A DNA stretch of 64,000 bases from Calliopum simillimum (lineage: Eukaryota; Arthropoda; Insecta; Diptera; Lauxaniidae), in assembly GCA_951812925.1 (NCBI GenBank), contig OX638368.1, positions 150,336,492 through 150,400,491 on the forward strand, in the 5' to 3' direction. Made by a program: the position numbers and the translations under genes. The notes beneath the pieces are model-generated. The model saw only the letters and a program-made list of their open reading frames with translations, searched no databases and was not told where the DNA came from. This document shows positions 22,346 through 34,875 of the stretch, in pieces; position 1 is the first letter of the stretch; every line of letters starts with the position of its first letter.

Positions 22346-24320
22346 ATGAAGAGGTATAAAATTTTTTTTAAGCAAATGTCTGTCCAAACATAAAAATTTT
22401 TACTAGAATTATAAAGTAAAAATGGTTCTATATTTTTCTGATATTTACCTTACTGTAAATATAAAAATAACAAAAAAAAAAAAAAATAATGAAATTGTTG
22501 CGCCTCACAGGCGAGCCTTAGTATTCTAGGGTTAAAATTATCAAGTACCGATACATTCCGCATCACAAGAATTTCTCGCTAAAAACCAATATGTGGAAGG
22601 CCAATTAGATCGAAATCGAAATTTAACACATAATACCTAGCTGGAACCACAATAGTATAATATTTTTTAAACATAAATAACTTCTTAATAAAAATCTACA
22701 AAATTAAAGAAATGCACACGTACTCTTTGGCCAAGAACGCACAACAAGTGCATTTCAATTAAGTAAACAGTCAGTCACAGCAAGCCATACTCTCTCAACA
22801 ATTGACAATTAATCAAACTTCTGTTCATGGGTTAGAGTTTCAACAAACATTATATTATTTTGACATTTTCCACGGATATTAGATTATCAGTATTGAAAAA
22901 TCAAATTAAATAACATAAAACAGGCAGAGGAACGCTCGACATTCCCTCTTTGAATGTGTTTTTTGTTGTTGGGTTCATTTAGATAGCGTTCGGAAAAAAG
23001 GACAATTTCTTGCAACACCGTGTGTGCGCATTGACTTCTTAGAACAAATGGTGCTGGTGGTGGTGGTTGCTTCATGCTGCTGCCTATTAAACACTTGACC
23101 AACTGATAAATGTCAGGGGTAAATTTATGTGTTGGTCACTTTAAAAAACAGTTGTCAAATCGTGCGTCATGCGGTGATGTTTGCGTTGATAACTTGTAAA
23201 GGACACAATCTGTTGCTGTACACAAAAAAGGGACATATCATTTAATTAGAAATTAAGCAATTGTTTATTTTCTGGTTACTTTTGTTTTCAATAGGTATTC
23301 CATAATCTTTCTTTTTTTTTTTTTTTTTTTGTTCCCAGCTACGGGGGTTTTATCAAACAAGTGCTAAATGGTGTAAAATATGTAAGGTACATATATTTTA
23401 AAAGGAAGAAAAGAAAGAACAGTTATCTACTGTAACAGCATAATGATTATATCAATTTTTGATTTTTTGATAACTAAATTTAAAAATATGATACTTATAG
23501 AAATAAAAAATAAAATGTATTTCTTCCGAAATTGTGACTGGAGTATAAGAAATAGCAATCCTTTTAGAAATGCATGCATTTGTTATATCATAACTAGTGC
23601 TGTCGTTTCCACTTCAATTGAAGTGTTTTGCTCCTTTTTTATCAAAAACACTTCGCCACTTCCCCTTTCATAAAATCACTTCACTTTTTCTTGAATCCAA
23701 AATTTGCCTTAAAATTTGTCTATTCTTTTTATGAGAGTTCAGAAACATACCTTTTTGTATGACCGATGCCTGCCCTGACTGAAAAGTAATTTGCTTTTTA
23801 AAAATATATCAAGGGAACAAAGCAAAATTTCGATATACCTCACGGGAAACTTTTTGTAGAGAATTAAATTTGCGATTATTGTTTGGCTCCAGGTCGAATT
23901 TTATAGTTCAATAAAAATTGCTCCAAAACTGCTTTTTCAAAGTTGCTACGGCTAAAAGTCGTAAACCATTTAAGATTTTGTTTTTATATCTGCAACAAAG
24001 TAAATAAAGGAAATAAATTGTTCAAAAACTCACTCTGAAAAATTGGGTTCTGGGCCTTAAAATAACAATAATGTCGAAAAATTGCACCATTTTTGCTCAT
24101 AGCTACAAAACCGTTCCGTATTTTGCCAAACAATTAAAACATAATTTTAGCCAAGACTTAACTGAACACCTCTCTAGAGCATGTCAATAGCATTCGAGTA
24201 CTTCTTGATACTAATTTTAATTAAAACATTGATGTATCAAAAAATGCATGGGTCCTATGTGACCCCATCGGTCTCAAGAGGTTAAAGAGTGATAAATAGC
24301 GCAACTTTCAAAATACTGAC
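22346..24320. other. AT-rich non-coding DNA, no gene recognised
   Basis: It contains low-complexity A or T runs (22467-22484, 23313-23330) and scattered unique sequence. No protein resemblance was found in any frame. Confidence 0.45.
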
Positions 24321-24321
24321 C

Positions 24322-24664
24322 GTCAAAATCGATATGTGGTTTCCTTGAGTTCGTATATTTTTAAATTTTTGTCAAAAACGCCTTTTTTGAGTATGTAGAC
24401 TGTCTACCATAAAAACTATAAAAAATGTGCACAGTTATGTCCCAAAAACTGTACGATATATAATTTGCTGAAGATCATCTTTCCGCAGCTAGTAGTTTGT
24501 GTGCTAAGGGCCGTTTTTTCTGAAAAAAAAAATCGAATTTTTTATGGTTTTTAAGGTACACAGTCTCTCATACTCAAATATCATACTCGCTTTTGACAAA
24601 AAATTAAAAATATCTGAACTCTCAGGCTGAAATTCGGAAGGAAACCACAAATCGATTTTGACAT
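24322..24664. repeat. Foldback element, ~340 bp
   Basis: The left arm TCAAAATCGATATGTGGTTT pairs with the right arm AAACCACAAATCGATTTTGA, and the pairing continues inward through TTTTTGTCAAAA, GAGTATG and CCATAAAAA. The centre is near 24490. Arms are imperfect with small indels. No coding potential. Confidence 0.6.
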
Positions 24665-26250
24665 TCTTGGCTTAGAGAGTTGGCTGTTTATCATAATCTT
24701 AAGCTGGGGATGCAAAATACACTGTGAAACAAAAATATCCAAAATCATAACTTTACAAAAAATACGAAGTTTGTAAAAGCGGATATTTCGACCGATTCCG
24801 ATTTTGAAGAGCATGTTTGAAAGCTCTTGACTTTTTTGTTAGTTTTTTTTTCACCAAAATTTTTTAAGCTTTTTTTAAACTTTTTTTTAATAATTTTTGA
24901 AAAATTTAATTTTTTGAAAAAATTTTTCATATTTATTTTTAAATATGATTTCAAGTAAAGTCAAAATTTTTCTGCTTTTCCTAAACGTTCAAAATGGTCA
25001 ACTTGACTAACTTGGTCGTTCTAGAGTTAGGTTTAGAAAATTTCTTGTAACATTTTGCACGAACTCGTAGATAGATTTATCAATTATGCCAATTGTAAGC
25101 AAAACGAATAATTTTATTTCAGTGTTTAATTAATGATGGCAATACGATTATTTAAAAGCTCAAATAGAATTCCATCAAAATGCAAAATAAAATGCATTTC
25201 TCATTAAACAGGCAATTAATTAATTAATAAGCAACCTGCCGCTGACCTGTAGTTAGAAAACACATTAATAGGGTAATTAATCGTTTTTGCTTGTCCACTC
25301 ATATCTTACTGTTGCAAATTCAACAACAAACAACATTTAAATTACCAACAACCAGCTAAGAAATGAACAATTTATCTAATGATATTTATACTTTAAATGC
25401 AAAATTAATGCTGTTTTTGTACGAGAACATATTCGCAGCAATATGAGCGATTTGCGTGTTACTACCGCCACACCCCAATGCCGCACCACCTTTTGACCCA
25501 AAACTCACGCCAGCAATAGCAGTAATAAAATAATTAAAGCTGCACCCTGTGGTGTAGTTTTGTGTTGTTTTTCGTCTAATTAAAATTTTTATTTTTTTTA
25601 ATTATATACTTAAGCATTTCATTTCATCGCGTTTACTATGTTTTCACATTGTTGTGTGCATGAACAATGGTGTTTTTCCATTTAAATGCATTTAAGTCGC
25701 ATATTTGCTCCACTGTTATTAAGTATAATATTTTACAGATATATTTGTATAATAACAAAAACATTGTACAGAAACGCGTTAAATAATTAAATTTTTAATC
25801 ATTATTTGCCGAGAGAAATATTGTTTTTTATTATTATGTTTCAGTATTTTTTCTTTTAGTTCACAATTTAATAATTAAGTCATAATGGTTGTAATTGATA
25901 TTAGAACAAGCATTTAATGAAAATATTTAATTGTCACAGGTGCAAAAAGTAAATTACCACTATTTGTTAACTAATTATTGATCATTAATTTAACACAAGT
26001 ATTCAATAAGAAAAATAGAATAATAACATCATAAATCTTGCATTGAAATGGTAACAAAAAACGAAAGACTTAAAGCACAAACTTGATATAAATGCACTGA
26101 TTTGCATTTGTGTGAAATGCTAATTTTTGCCTTCCTGTAGAAATGTTTAACAAAAAATATTCAATAAAACAATGATAACGCTAGTCAATAGCGTTTCCTT
26201 CTTTTTGTTATCTTCTCCTCCTATAAGAGCTAACATTGTATGTTCTAATG
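24665..26250. other. AT-rich DNA; 25100-25600 repeat-poor with homeodomain-type sites
   Basis: 24800-24960 is composed of A/T runs. From about 25120 to 25600 there are several TTAATTAAT/TAATTAATTAATT words, GGTAATTAATCG and ATGCAAAATAAAATGCATTT in sequence without repeats. This could be regulatory DNA for ems or a neighbour. No gene is seen. Confidence 0.35.
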
Positions 26251-26252
26251 TA

Positions 26253-26525
26253 AAGGGTGTTCCATTAAGACAAGTGGTAATTTGAAGTTGAAAAAAACGC
26301 AAACGGTTCGGAATTTTTCCAAATATTTTATTTCGTTCGAAAGGTCACACAATAAGATTTATTATTATTTTGCGAATATGTTCACCGCAACTATTCCGTA
26401 GATATCTAACCTTTCGGCCATATTTTCGATGATATTTTGCAGTATGGCCTCGGGAATGGCCCAAATCATTGATGTAATATTGCTTTTCAAGTCTGGAATG
26501 GTCTTCGGTTCATTCATATAAACTT
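26253..26525 (-). pseudogene. C-terminal remnant of a Tc1/mariner-type transposase
   Basis: The minus strand reads TIPDLKSNITSMIWAIPEAI, then LQNIIENMAERLDIYGIVA and VNIFAK before a stop. This follows the pattern of the last ~50 residues of many Tc1/mariner-type transposases (LK-N-I, IP, ENW-RM). The 3' end GGGTGTTCCATTAAGACAAG on the plus strand looks like a terminal repeat. The rest of the element is missing. Confidence 0.55.
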
Positions 26526-26539
26526 TATTCTTCGTGTTT

Positions 26540-27900
26540 ATCTGTGTCTGTGGGTTATCAATGCCTTGTAATTAACAAAAAGTGGGCGGCATCGAATAAG
26601 TGCCACGCCCACTTTTTAAATTTCAAAAATTATGGTTCAATATTATCACACCAACAGTTAAAATGAAAATTTAGGATATGTTACCCCTGGAAACAAGGAT
26701 TAATATTTGATATGTCAATGCGTTGAAGTGTGTGACACCGCCCACATAAAATTTAATACGTTATAAAAAGAGAACTGTCTGTCAAAGCAATCTTTCTGAA
26801 ATTAAATGTAGGAAATAAACTTGCCATTTGGTACCTCTTAACCAAAAGTCGGCGAAATATCGCCTATACAAGGAAAACATGTTAAATGTTATAACACAAA
26901 AATTTGATTTAATATTTGCTCGTAAACGCACACAAAAAAAAAAAAACAACATAATATTAATGAAAAATTTATTGAATTTGAGCCAATAACAGCATTCATT
27001 GACTATATGAATCATTTCATAAAATATAGAACGAAATTCATAAATTTTTTTATATTTTGAAAAATAAAATAAAAATTTATGAATTTATTTCTTATATTTT
27101 ATGAAATGATTCATATGGTCAATGAATACTGTTCTCGGCTCAAATTCAATGAATTTTTTCATTAATTTTATGTTCTATTTTTTGTGTGCGGTTTTGCAAG
27201 ATATTGCCAAAAACTTGGGAAATACTACTTCTATACATAAGCATGAATGCAAGCTTTGTTAATATGTTCTACAAACTTCTTGAACGGCGTGACACCGCCC
27301 ACTAAACTTTGATATGTTATAATAAAAGAACCAATGAAGGAATCTTCCTGAATTTTAATACAAATGGCTTACGCTGTAAAGTATCTTTAGACTTAAAGTG
27401 AGCAAAATATCATCAGTGGCCGTGGCATACAAGTAAAATAAGTACCTTAAAGGTTATATCTCACAAACCGTATAAAGTATTTTGATAAAATTTGAAAGAT
27501 GCTTTTTAGTACCTGAATAATATGGTTTAATATTGGTGGAAAACAGTTTCAAATATCTTGACAAAAACATGGGAGATATTATGTACTTTCAAAGGGAAGC
27601 GTTAGCATGAGGCACAATTGTATAAACTTTCTGAAAGGCATGGCACCGCTCATCAAACTTTAATACTACACAGAAAGATAAAGCACAGTGAAATCTTTGT
27701 ACTATGTATGTATAAATTTAATTCGTGGGCGTGGCATCTTCTATATAACTAAACCATGTCAAATCCTATATTTAGTGAAATTTCGGAACTATGTGTGATT
27801 GTACTGAGGTTGGATGTGAAAATGTCAGTTATTAAAAACTTTGGCTGAATCATAAGTGTGGCATCGCCCCAAATTTTTACTTTGCTTGTAGCTTGTCTAA
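26540..27900 (+). repeat. Diverged interspersed repeat with GTGGGCGTGGC-type motifs
   Basis: Blocks with CACCGCCCAC or CACGCCCAC, each followed by TTAATAC/TTGATATGTTATAA-type sequence, occur at about 26605, 26735, 27290, 27650 and 27730. The segment AACAAAAAGTGGGCGGCATC with GTGCCACGCCCAC corresponds on the opposite strand to 56745-56815. A hairpin element is nested at 26937-27190. It is non-coding; the class is unknown. Confidence 0.5.
26937..27190. repeat. Hairpin MITE, 254 bp, nested in the GGGCGTGGC repeat
   Basis: The ends are CGCACACAAAA and TTTTGTGTGCG. The arms pair almost throughout, for example GAATCATTTCATAAAATATA against TATATTTTATGAAATGATTC. The centre is near 27060. No convincing target duplication is visible. 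Confidence 0.7.
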
Positions 27901-28029
27901 GCTAAGTCATAGCTCTTAAACTACTAAATCGGTGTCGGAAAAAGTAGTATCAATCGTTTTGTAATTCTTAAGAGATTATAACGGATTTGTGGAAGCTTCT
28001 TTAATTTGATTCTTTTGTTAATAGGTCTG

Positions 28030-28400
28030 GATATCTGACTTCGACACTTTTCGTTTTTATTGGATTTTTTTTCGAACAATTTTTTACGTTTTCATTACTT
28101 TGCGTTTTTTTCGAACAATTCGACAGTGTTTGTTGAAATCTTACAATTTTTGAAATTCATAATTTTTTTTTTTGACTTTTTACAAATTTCTTAAAAGTTT
28201 TCCGATACTTTTGAAACCTTTTGATTAATATATAGCTTTCTCGATGTTTTTCAATACCATCCGGTTTTTTGAACATTTTCTTTTACGTACAATTTGAACC
28301 TTTTCAACACAAAACATCGATTTTGGCTTAATGATATTTTTCTATTTCTTTCCGATACCATTCGATAGATACTGAGTTTTTCCTTATAATTATTTTGATT
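28030..28400. repeat. Degenerate TTTTCGA-rich tandem stretch
   Basis: Irregularly repeated short words such as TTTTCGAACAATT, TTCCGATACTTTT and TTCGACA, spaced 20-40 bp, fill this region. The complementary version (ATCGAAAAA, GAAAAGT) fills 46890-47290, and a fragment lies at 55885-55935. One shared phrase is CATCGAATGGTAT against ATACCATTCGATAG. This is an old minisatellite-like family in both orientations. Confidence 0.45.
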
Positions 28401-30288
28401 CGGTTTATTTATCATATATAAAGCTTGGAACTTAGAGGCAAAAGGGAAACGAATTGCGTCACAAACAATGAATATGAATAATAAAACTTCGAACAAAACG
28501 TTCAGTTCAGATAGTCTATTTTTCGTTCATATTCACATAAAATTGCAATTATTTCATAGAATAGCCCAAGAACGCAGTATTTTTTTCTATCTTATTACTT
28601 GACAAATGCTGCCATAAACATAAATTTTAATTTTAACAAAAATAAGATTAGCAAATAAAGATTTCCTTAGAATTTTAAACGAAAAAATAAATCAACTTAG
28701 AGAACAAAGCAAGAAAAAAATTTAACAAAATGCTAAAATGAAGCTTTAACTCCATCAATAATCAAAGAGCAGTCGTTTAGAAGAATATACAACCTTTTCT
28801 TTCTTAGGGTTAATTTTAAGAAATTCTAATCATTTGCTGACACACCCATTTACCATAACCAACCAACTGTAAAAGACAGAAGACAAACGGCGTATTAATT
28901 AAATCTAAACAACGCCTCCCAATTTGCCGTAGGATGAAGAAAAACAGAAAAACTCTTTCTTTTCGCTAGCAGAAGCCTAAAGGAAAAAATACCATTCTCT
29001 ACTAATGCAATACAAATGCAGCCACATGCGGTGCAATGTCCGTTGTCCACCTCCAAAAGCTAAAACCACAAACTTGTCACCACATGCTGCGTGCAAAAGG
29101 GAAAAAAATTATTTTTTCTTCTTCTTTAATCGCTTATTAAATATGAATTTTGATCCCTTTTAGCCAGCCCACTTTTTTGCTTTAACTTGTGCTGACTTTA
29201 GCGTTAAGGTCAGCGTAAGTCAAAGAGTATTCTCAACTCTTTCTTTTTCTACCTTTTGCATGATTTATGACACCAAACTGTGCGCATATCAACAGCAAGG
29301 ATATGCAAGTTCAAAAATTATACCATCTTCTTTTCTTGCATTGTTGTGGCTTAATCCTTTTTTCGCAATATAAGATGTCCTTTGAATGAAACTCAAAAGA
29401 TAAATACTCGCACATTGCGGTACACTAACAAGATTGCAAAGTTAAGACCAGGCTTAACTAGTATACCAGTATAATAATCTTGTTAGATTTGTATTATCCT
29501 AAGCAAAATGTATACTCTATTGTTTGTTGCAAACGGCAATGTAGTTGCAGTTTGCTGCGAAAATCCTGCTGACTCTATCGGCTCAAAATAAAGGCACAAC
29601 ATATATCAAAAACAGAGAAAAGACTCTTCTCTCTCTCACTCTCTCTAGACACTAATGCTTATTGTTGTGTGTTATTTTTAAGTATTTGTCATTAGAAATA
29701 TAGACCTTTGTCTTGATGACTCCTTTCTGGTAGATCTTGTTTGGTAGTAGGTTTTCAGATGCATCAAAAACAAATATTCTTGAGGTAGGTTACTTTTTGC
29801 AAAGGTTTTTATTTCATTATGTTGCTTGCGTTTTTCAAAAACAAATAAACAAACTTTACTTATGTTGCTCTATTTGATTGTTGTTTTAGGTAGCAAGCAT
29901 ACATACATATATCGTAGGCTCTATTTGTTCAAAATTAATATTCTATCTCGTTTATGTTGGTAATTTAAAGCAAATATTTTTATTGTAATTGTTAACATGT
30001 TTTTCAACAATTAATGTCAATTATTTGGGGTATATCAGTTTTAAGAAGGATGTACAAATCATATGATGCTTTAATAAATAAATAAGATTAGCTTGGTTTT
30101 GTGATAACAGTGTGGAAACAGCTGCAAAGTAATCTATTAGAAAAATTTTTATTAAGCAAGGACTCAATTTAAAAGAAACAGCATTTCAGACTTGAAATAT
30201 TGATAACCTTAGAAAAAGTTTGTTTTATTATTGTAACAATTGATACTTACAATACTGGAAAAAAATAGTATTAGCGATGATCATAACA
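28401..30288. other. Unique AT-rich DNA, no gene recognised
   Basis: Apart from a short CTCTCTCACTCTCTC tract near 29630, no repeat or coding signal was identified. Base composition is somewhat less extreme around 28860-29300, so regulatory content is possible. Confidence 0.4.
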
Positions 30289-30615
30289 CGAGGGTGGCTT
30301 GATAAGTTCTAGATTCTTTGAATAAAATATATTTTTTTTCGCCAAAAAATCGTTGTTTTTCTCAACATAATCGTCTTTTAGCTCGACACATTTAGTTCGG
30401 CGTTTTTCCAGTTTTTTTATTCTTTCTAATGAATAAGTTTTTTCATGGGTCTCAAAATATGCGTTTGATGCAGTACTAACCTCTTCTCTCGACCCAAATC
30501 TCTTTCCATCCAGCCATTTGTTCAGGTTTGGAAATAATCGCAGAGAGCTAAAGAATATGCTGGATGGGATAGCAGTTCGTGGTATAATATGAGTTTTGAT
30601 AGGCCAACTATCTCT
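30289..30615 (-). pseudogene. 3' half of a dead mariner transposase
   Basis: The minus strand reads LFPNLNKWLDGKRFGSREEV, then AYFETHEKTY, LERIKKLEKRRTKCVELK and DDYVEK. This matches the pattern of the C-terminus of mariner (DD34D) transposases. Just upstream, in another frame, HELLSHPAYSLALCDYF corresponds to the third catalytic Asp region (usual wording PPYSPDLAPSD), with the SPD part damaged. The outer end CGAGGGTGGCTTGATAAGTT at 30289 looks like a mariner terminal repeat. The N-terminal half lies across the palindrome at 32737-33169. Confidence 0.75.
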
Positions 30616-32736
30616 CACGGCGCTGTCCTGAGAATTTAAATAACGATAACAACACCCCTATGGGATTATTTCATATTATGAAAGCCTATTAAATTCTGCA
30701 TATTTTGGTGATTTTTTAAAAAAATCGTTAGAGCGCTTTTTGAATAAAAGCCAAAAAACCGTTAAAATTGAAATGAAAAAAAAGTTTTGAGTTGACACAC
30801 TAAAATTGAATTTTTATCAATATTTTAATAAATAATGATTATAATGTGTATATATTATGAAAGCATATTAAATTCTAAAGAATATAAGACTAAGTAAAAA
30901 AAAATCGATGGACCAGTTTTCAAAAAACTGGCAAAAAACCGTTAAAATTTCAATGAAAATCAATATTTTTAGTCGACATATGAAAATTAGTTTTGCTGAT
31001 TATTGTGACATATAATGAAAATTATAAATACACACAGATATTAAATATATATTATGTATGTTTTCTATAGAATAAAATGTTTACGTTCCTTAACAAAAAA
31101 CACAGAAAAAAACGATTACAAAAATTATTTAGTTAAAAAATATCGTTAAAATTGGAGTAAGCCCGACAAAATTCAGATTTTTCTGCAAAATAGTTCGAAG
31201 TGAAATTTTGTCACCAGAATACTCTTTATTTATGCATGAGAGATAAAGTGTGAAAAAATCATAGTGAAATCTTCTACGCATAAAAAGTTATTCAAGATCA
31301 AAGGTCGAAAAAATCAGTTTTTTGCAAATATCACACTAACGGTTACTTTTTCAGAAAAATAGGCTCAAACAATTTTGTAGTCCTTAAAATTTTCTATAGA
31401 AAAGACCTCAGAGTGGTTTTCGTACAACTTACAGTTTAGGAGATATTCTTATTAAAAAAGTGTCAAAGCTTGGTAATGCATACATGCGGTATATAAGTGT
31501 ACATAGGCTCATGTTGATTTTTAATGTGCCATAACCTATGAACGATGAGTTGCACGAAAAAAACAAAACCATCAGGTTATAGGGAATTATATGCTCTATA
31601 AATGATAAGCAATGTATGTACACATACAATTTACCGTTTAGGAGTTATTCTATGAAAACCATAAAAATTAAGGAAAACGTTAAAAAACTCTGTTTTTATT
31701 GAATTACTCCTAAGCGGTAAACTGTATGTGTACATACATTGCTTATCATTTATAGAGCATACAATTCCCTATAACCTGATGGTTTTGTTTTTTTCGTGCA
31801 ACTCATCGTTCATAAGTTATGGCACATTTAAAATCAACATGAGCCTATGTACACTTATATACCGCATGTATGCATTACCAAGCTTTGACACTTTTTTAAT
31901 AAGAATATCTCCTAAACTGTAAGTTGTACGAAAACCACTCTGAGGTCTATTCTATAGAAAATTTTAAGGACTACAAAATTGTTTGAGCCTATTTTTCTGA
32001 AAAAGTAACCGTTAGTGTGATATTTGCAAAAAACTGATTTTTTCGACCTTTGATCTTGAATAACTTTTTATGCGTAGAAGATTTCACTATGATTTTTTCA
32101 CACTTTATCTCTTATGCATAAATAAAGAGTATTCTGGTGACAAAATTTCACTTCGAACTATTTTGCAGAAAAATCTGAATTTTGTCGGGCTTACTCCAAT
32201 TTTAACGATATTTTTTAACTAAATAATTTTTGTAATCGTTTTTTTCTGTGTTTTTTTGTTAAGGAACGTAAACATTTTATTCTATAGAAAATATACATGA
32301 TATATATTTAATATCTGTGTATATTTATAATTTTCATTATATGTCACAATAATCAGCAAAACTAATTTTCATATGTCGACTAAAAATATTGATTTTCATT
32401 GAAATTTTAACGGTTTTTTGCCAGTTTTTTGAAAACCGGTCCATCGATTTTTTTTTACTTAGTCTTATATTCTTTAGAATTTAATATGCTTTCATAATAT
32501 ATACACATTATAATCATTATTTTTTAAAATATTGATAAAAATTCAATTTTAGTGTGTCAACTCAAAACTTTTTTTTCATTTCAATTTTAACGGTTTTTTG
32601 GCTTTTTTTCAAAAAGCGCTCTAACGATTTTTTTAAAAATTCACCAAAATATGCAAAATTTAATAGGCTTTCATAATATGAAATAACCCCATAGGGGTGT
32701 TGTTATCGTTATTTAAATTCTCAGGACAGAGCCGTG
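30616..32736. mobile_element. 2.1 kb palindromic foldback element inserted in the mariner relic
   Basis: The arms of about 1.04 kb run from CACGGCGCTGTCCTGAGAAT on the left to ATTCTCAGGACAGAGCCGTG on the right, with a ~30 bp centre near 31675. CTCT abuts both ends and may be a target duplication. Each arm contains the block AAAATTTTCTATAGAAAAGA with TTTTCGTACAACTTA, closely similar to a block in both arms of the 16.1-17.5 kb palindrome. The mirrored 64-66 residue frames at 31429-31629 and 31728-31922 are artefacts of symmetry. No transposase. Confidence 0.8.
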
Positions 32737-33169
32737 CTCTATTATTACTTGGTCTCTGGCGTCTTGCGATGGATCCATGTTTCGTTTGCGGTAACGAAAT
32801 GGCGCAACAACTTGTTCATATGGTTGCGCTCATAGTTAAGTGTGAGCAATCACGGCACCCATCGTGAGGATTGTTTTTTCATGTCAAAATATTCATATAA
32901 ACTGTGATGTTTCCGCTCAGTTGAGATTTTTACACCCTGAGCCAACTCACGCACTTTCATTCTCTAATCAACGATTTTAGTGAAACCTAAACGTTCGGCG
33001 TTATTTGTGCTGATACGACTACAACGGAACTCAATAATCCACTTCTTAATCATTGAAATTGGTGATGCAGAATCCCTATAGTATTTGTCAAGCTTTTCCT
33101 TAGTTTTGGTGACGGTTTTTCACTCAAAAAATATTGCGTGATCAGCACGCGAAATTCTCTTTTTTCCAT
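32737..33169 (-). pseudogene. 5' half of the dead mariner transposase
   Basis: Reading from ATG at 33169 on the minus strand: MEKREFRVLITQYFLSEK, the typical mariner amino terminus, then degraded frames. These end in ANETWIHRKTPETK (32740-32785), the region of the first catalytic Asp, whose Asp here reads Asn. Multiple frameshifts and stops are present. About 100 codons that should link this to the 3' half are missing, so the palindrome replaced them rather than simply interrupting the gene. Confidence 0.75.
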
Positions 33170-34097
33170 TTTTGTTAAAATTCACAAGTTTGTTTGCTTT
33201 ATATAGCTGTCAAACATAAACTAAATGAACCAGCTTGTTTAAAATTTCTCAGTGGTCTGTTAATAGATGACAGTTGACGTGAGCAATGTTGGATTGGAAG
33301 TCAGAACAAATGATCACTGGATAAACCTACATATCGATGCATCCAACACATAAGTTGGTAACTTATTTTGGAAATTAAACTAATTAACCACTTTAGCTAA
33401 ACCAATATTGACAAATTGTCTGAACTACCCATTACAGAAGAAATTGCATTTTTGTTTTTTAAATGAAGCAAGTTGTCCAGCTACTAAAAAAACACAATTG
33501 AAAAAAATACGTTAAACAGACCGCATGACTTGGCATTTTGAACTAGCTCATTGCTGTTGTTGGTTTTTCTCTTTTTTTTCAAGTGTAGCACCCACAAAAT
33601 GTTTCAATTAAGTTGTTATGACAGCCAAGAATTTATCAGGAAAGACAAACATTGGGACAGTAGCTGTTCACTTAATTTTAAACCAATTTACGAAAAAATG
33701 ATGCCAATCTTTGATTCGAAGGAGTGACTGAAAATAATAGGCTAGATATTTTTCTTTATTTAGTTTTCAATTTAGTTTGGGTTCATAAGAGAGCGATAAA
33801 GAAAAAAAGAGAATTTGAAAACTTGTAGAAATTAAAAAGATATCGATCTTTTAAATAGCGTCAGCGTCAACGGAAGTGCCGGCTAGCGACTTTCAATTAA
33901 ATGGCGCTTTCAAGAGCGTGTCGAATGTTAACCAAGCCGACAGGTGTTTATTTAGGAAGAATAAATAGTTGGTATCGGCGGCAGTTAACAAGCGTTTAAT
34001 TAATTTATTATAAACTAAAAATTAGTTTTGATTTGTTATTTTTTGTATTTTTTATGAAAAGTGTACAATAACTGGTGAAGGTTAGAACTAATACTTA
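33170..34097. other. Non-coding DNA, 5' flank of the mariner relic, then unique sequence
   Basis: No coding frame or repeat was recognised except the mariner 5' untranslated remnant at the left edge. There is a T run near 33575. Confidence 0.4.
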
Positions 34098-34105
34098 CAT
34101 TAAGG

Positions 34106-34550
34106 CAGGCATTGAAATAAGCTGTAGTAATACCCTATTTCTGCAGTAATAACTTCAAGTTTGCAGTAATAACTTCAGAATATTGTAAAAAATTGTAATA
34201 ATAATTTTCACCCAAATTCATATCACTTTGTTTTGCGTTAATCGTTAAAACTAAATACTCATTTTATTTCGCTTATAACCTTTGTTTTAGTTGTCTAACC
34301 TCACCAATTTGGGCTAAAATGTAGCAACCACAATGAGTACTCGGCAACTCTACTTTAAACATATTTTTATAAATGCATTCGAAGAAAATTTTCAATTTTA
34401 AATTGAACCATTGCCATGATATCTGTTATTTAATATTAATATTTAATATTAATCACTTGAATAAGACATTAAAAAAATTTTGCTAAAAATTGCAAATAAA
34501 AACAAAAAAAAAAATTCTGCAGTAATAATATTTTCTTATTTCAACCCCTG
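34106..34550. mobile_element. hAT-type MITE, 445 bp, with perfect 8 bp target duplication
   Basis: The ends are CAGGCATTGAAATAAG on the left and, as complement, CAGGGGTTGAAATAAG on the right. CATTAAGG flanks both sides (34098-34105 and 34551-34558). An 8 bp duplication with CAGG-type ends is the hallmark of the hAT superfamily. Inside, GCAGTAATAA(C/T) is repeated near both ends (34142, 34165, 34519), plausible subterminal binding sites. No coding sequence. Confidence 0.8.
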
Positions 34551-34639
34551 CATTAAGGTATGTATAAAATAAAGTTCAGATCAGATGAGGCTTTGAAAAA
34601 TGCAGACATACATAGAGATGATATAACATCCCAAGCTGA

Positions 34640-34875
34640 AAATTTTCAAGCGCTTTCGAGCCAAGCACTTTAAAAGCCCTTGTCTTCATGGAAATTTAGA
34701 AGCACTTGCACAATTAGTAGGGCTTCAGTAAGAACAACATAAGTTCGAACCCAGCACGGACGATTTTTTTTTATTGCTTATTTTTTCTTTTTGCTTTATT
34801 TTTGTTTTTATTAAAATACTTTTTATTCAACATTATTTTATTTCACTTTCCTATTTTCCTTTCTCTTATTTGAGC
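34640..34875 (+). repeat. tRNA-like tandem repeat family, copy 1
   Basis: The order is AAGCACTTTAAAAG, TTTAGAAGCACTTGCACAAT, TTAGTAGGGCTTCAGTAAGA, AAGTTCGAACCCAGCACGG, then a T run and TTTATTCAACATTATTTTAT with CCTTTCTCTTATTT. GTTCGAACCC is B-box-like. The same order recurs at 40100-40330. Confidence 0.5.

Noticed and set aside
31429..31922. Two near-identical 64-66 residue frames as a duplicated small gene
   Set aside because: They are inverted-arm mirror copies of the 2.1 kb palindrome without coding features.
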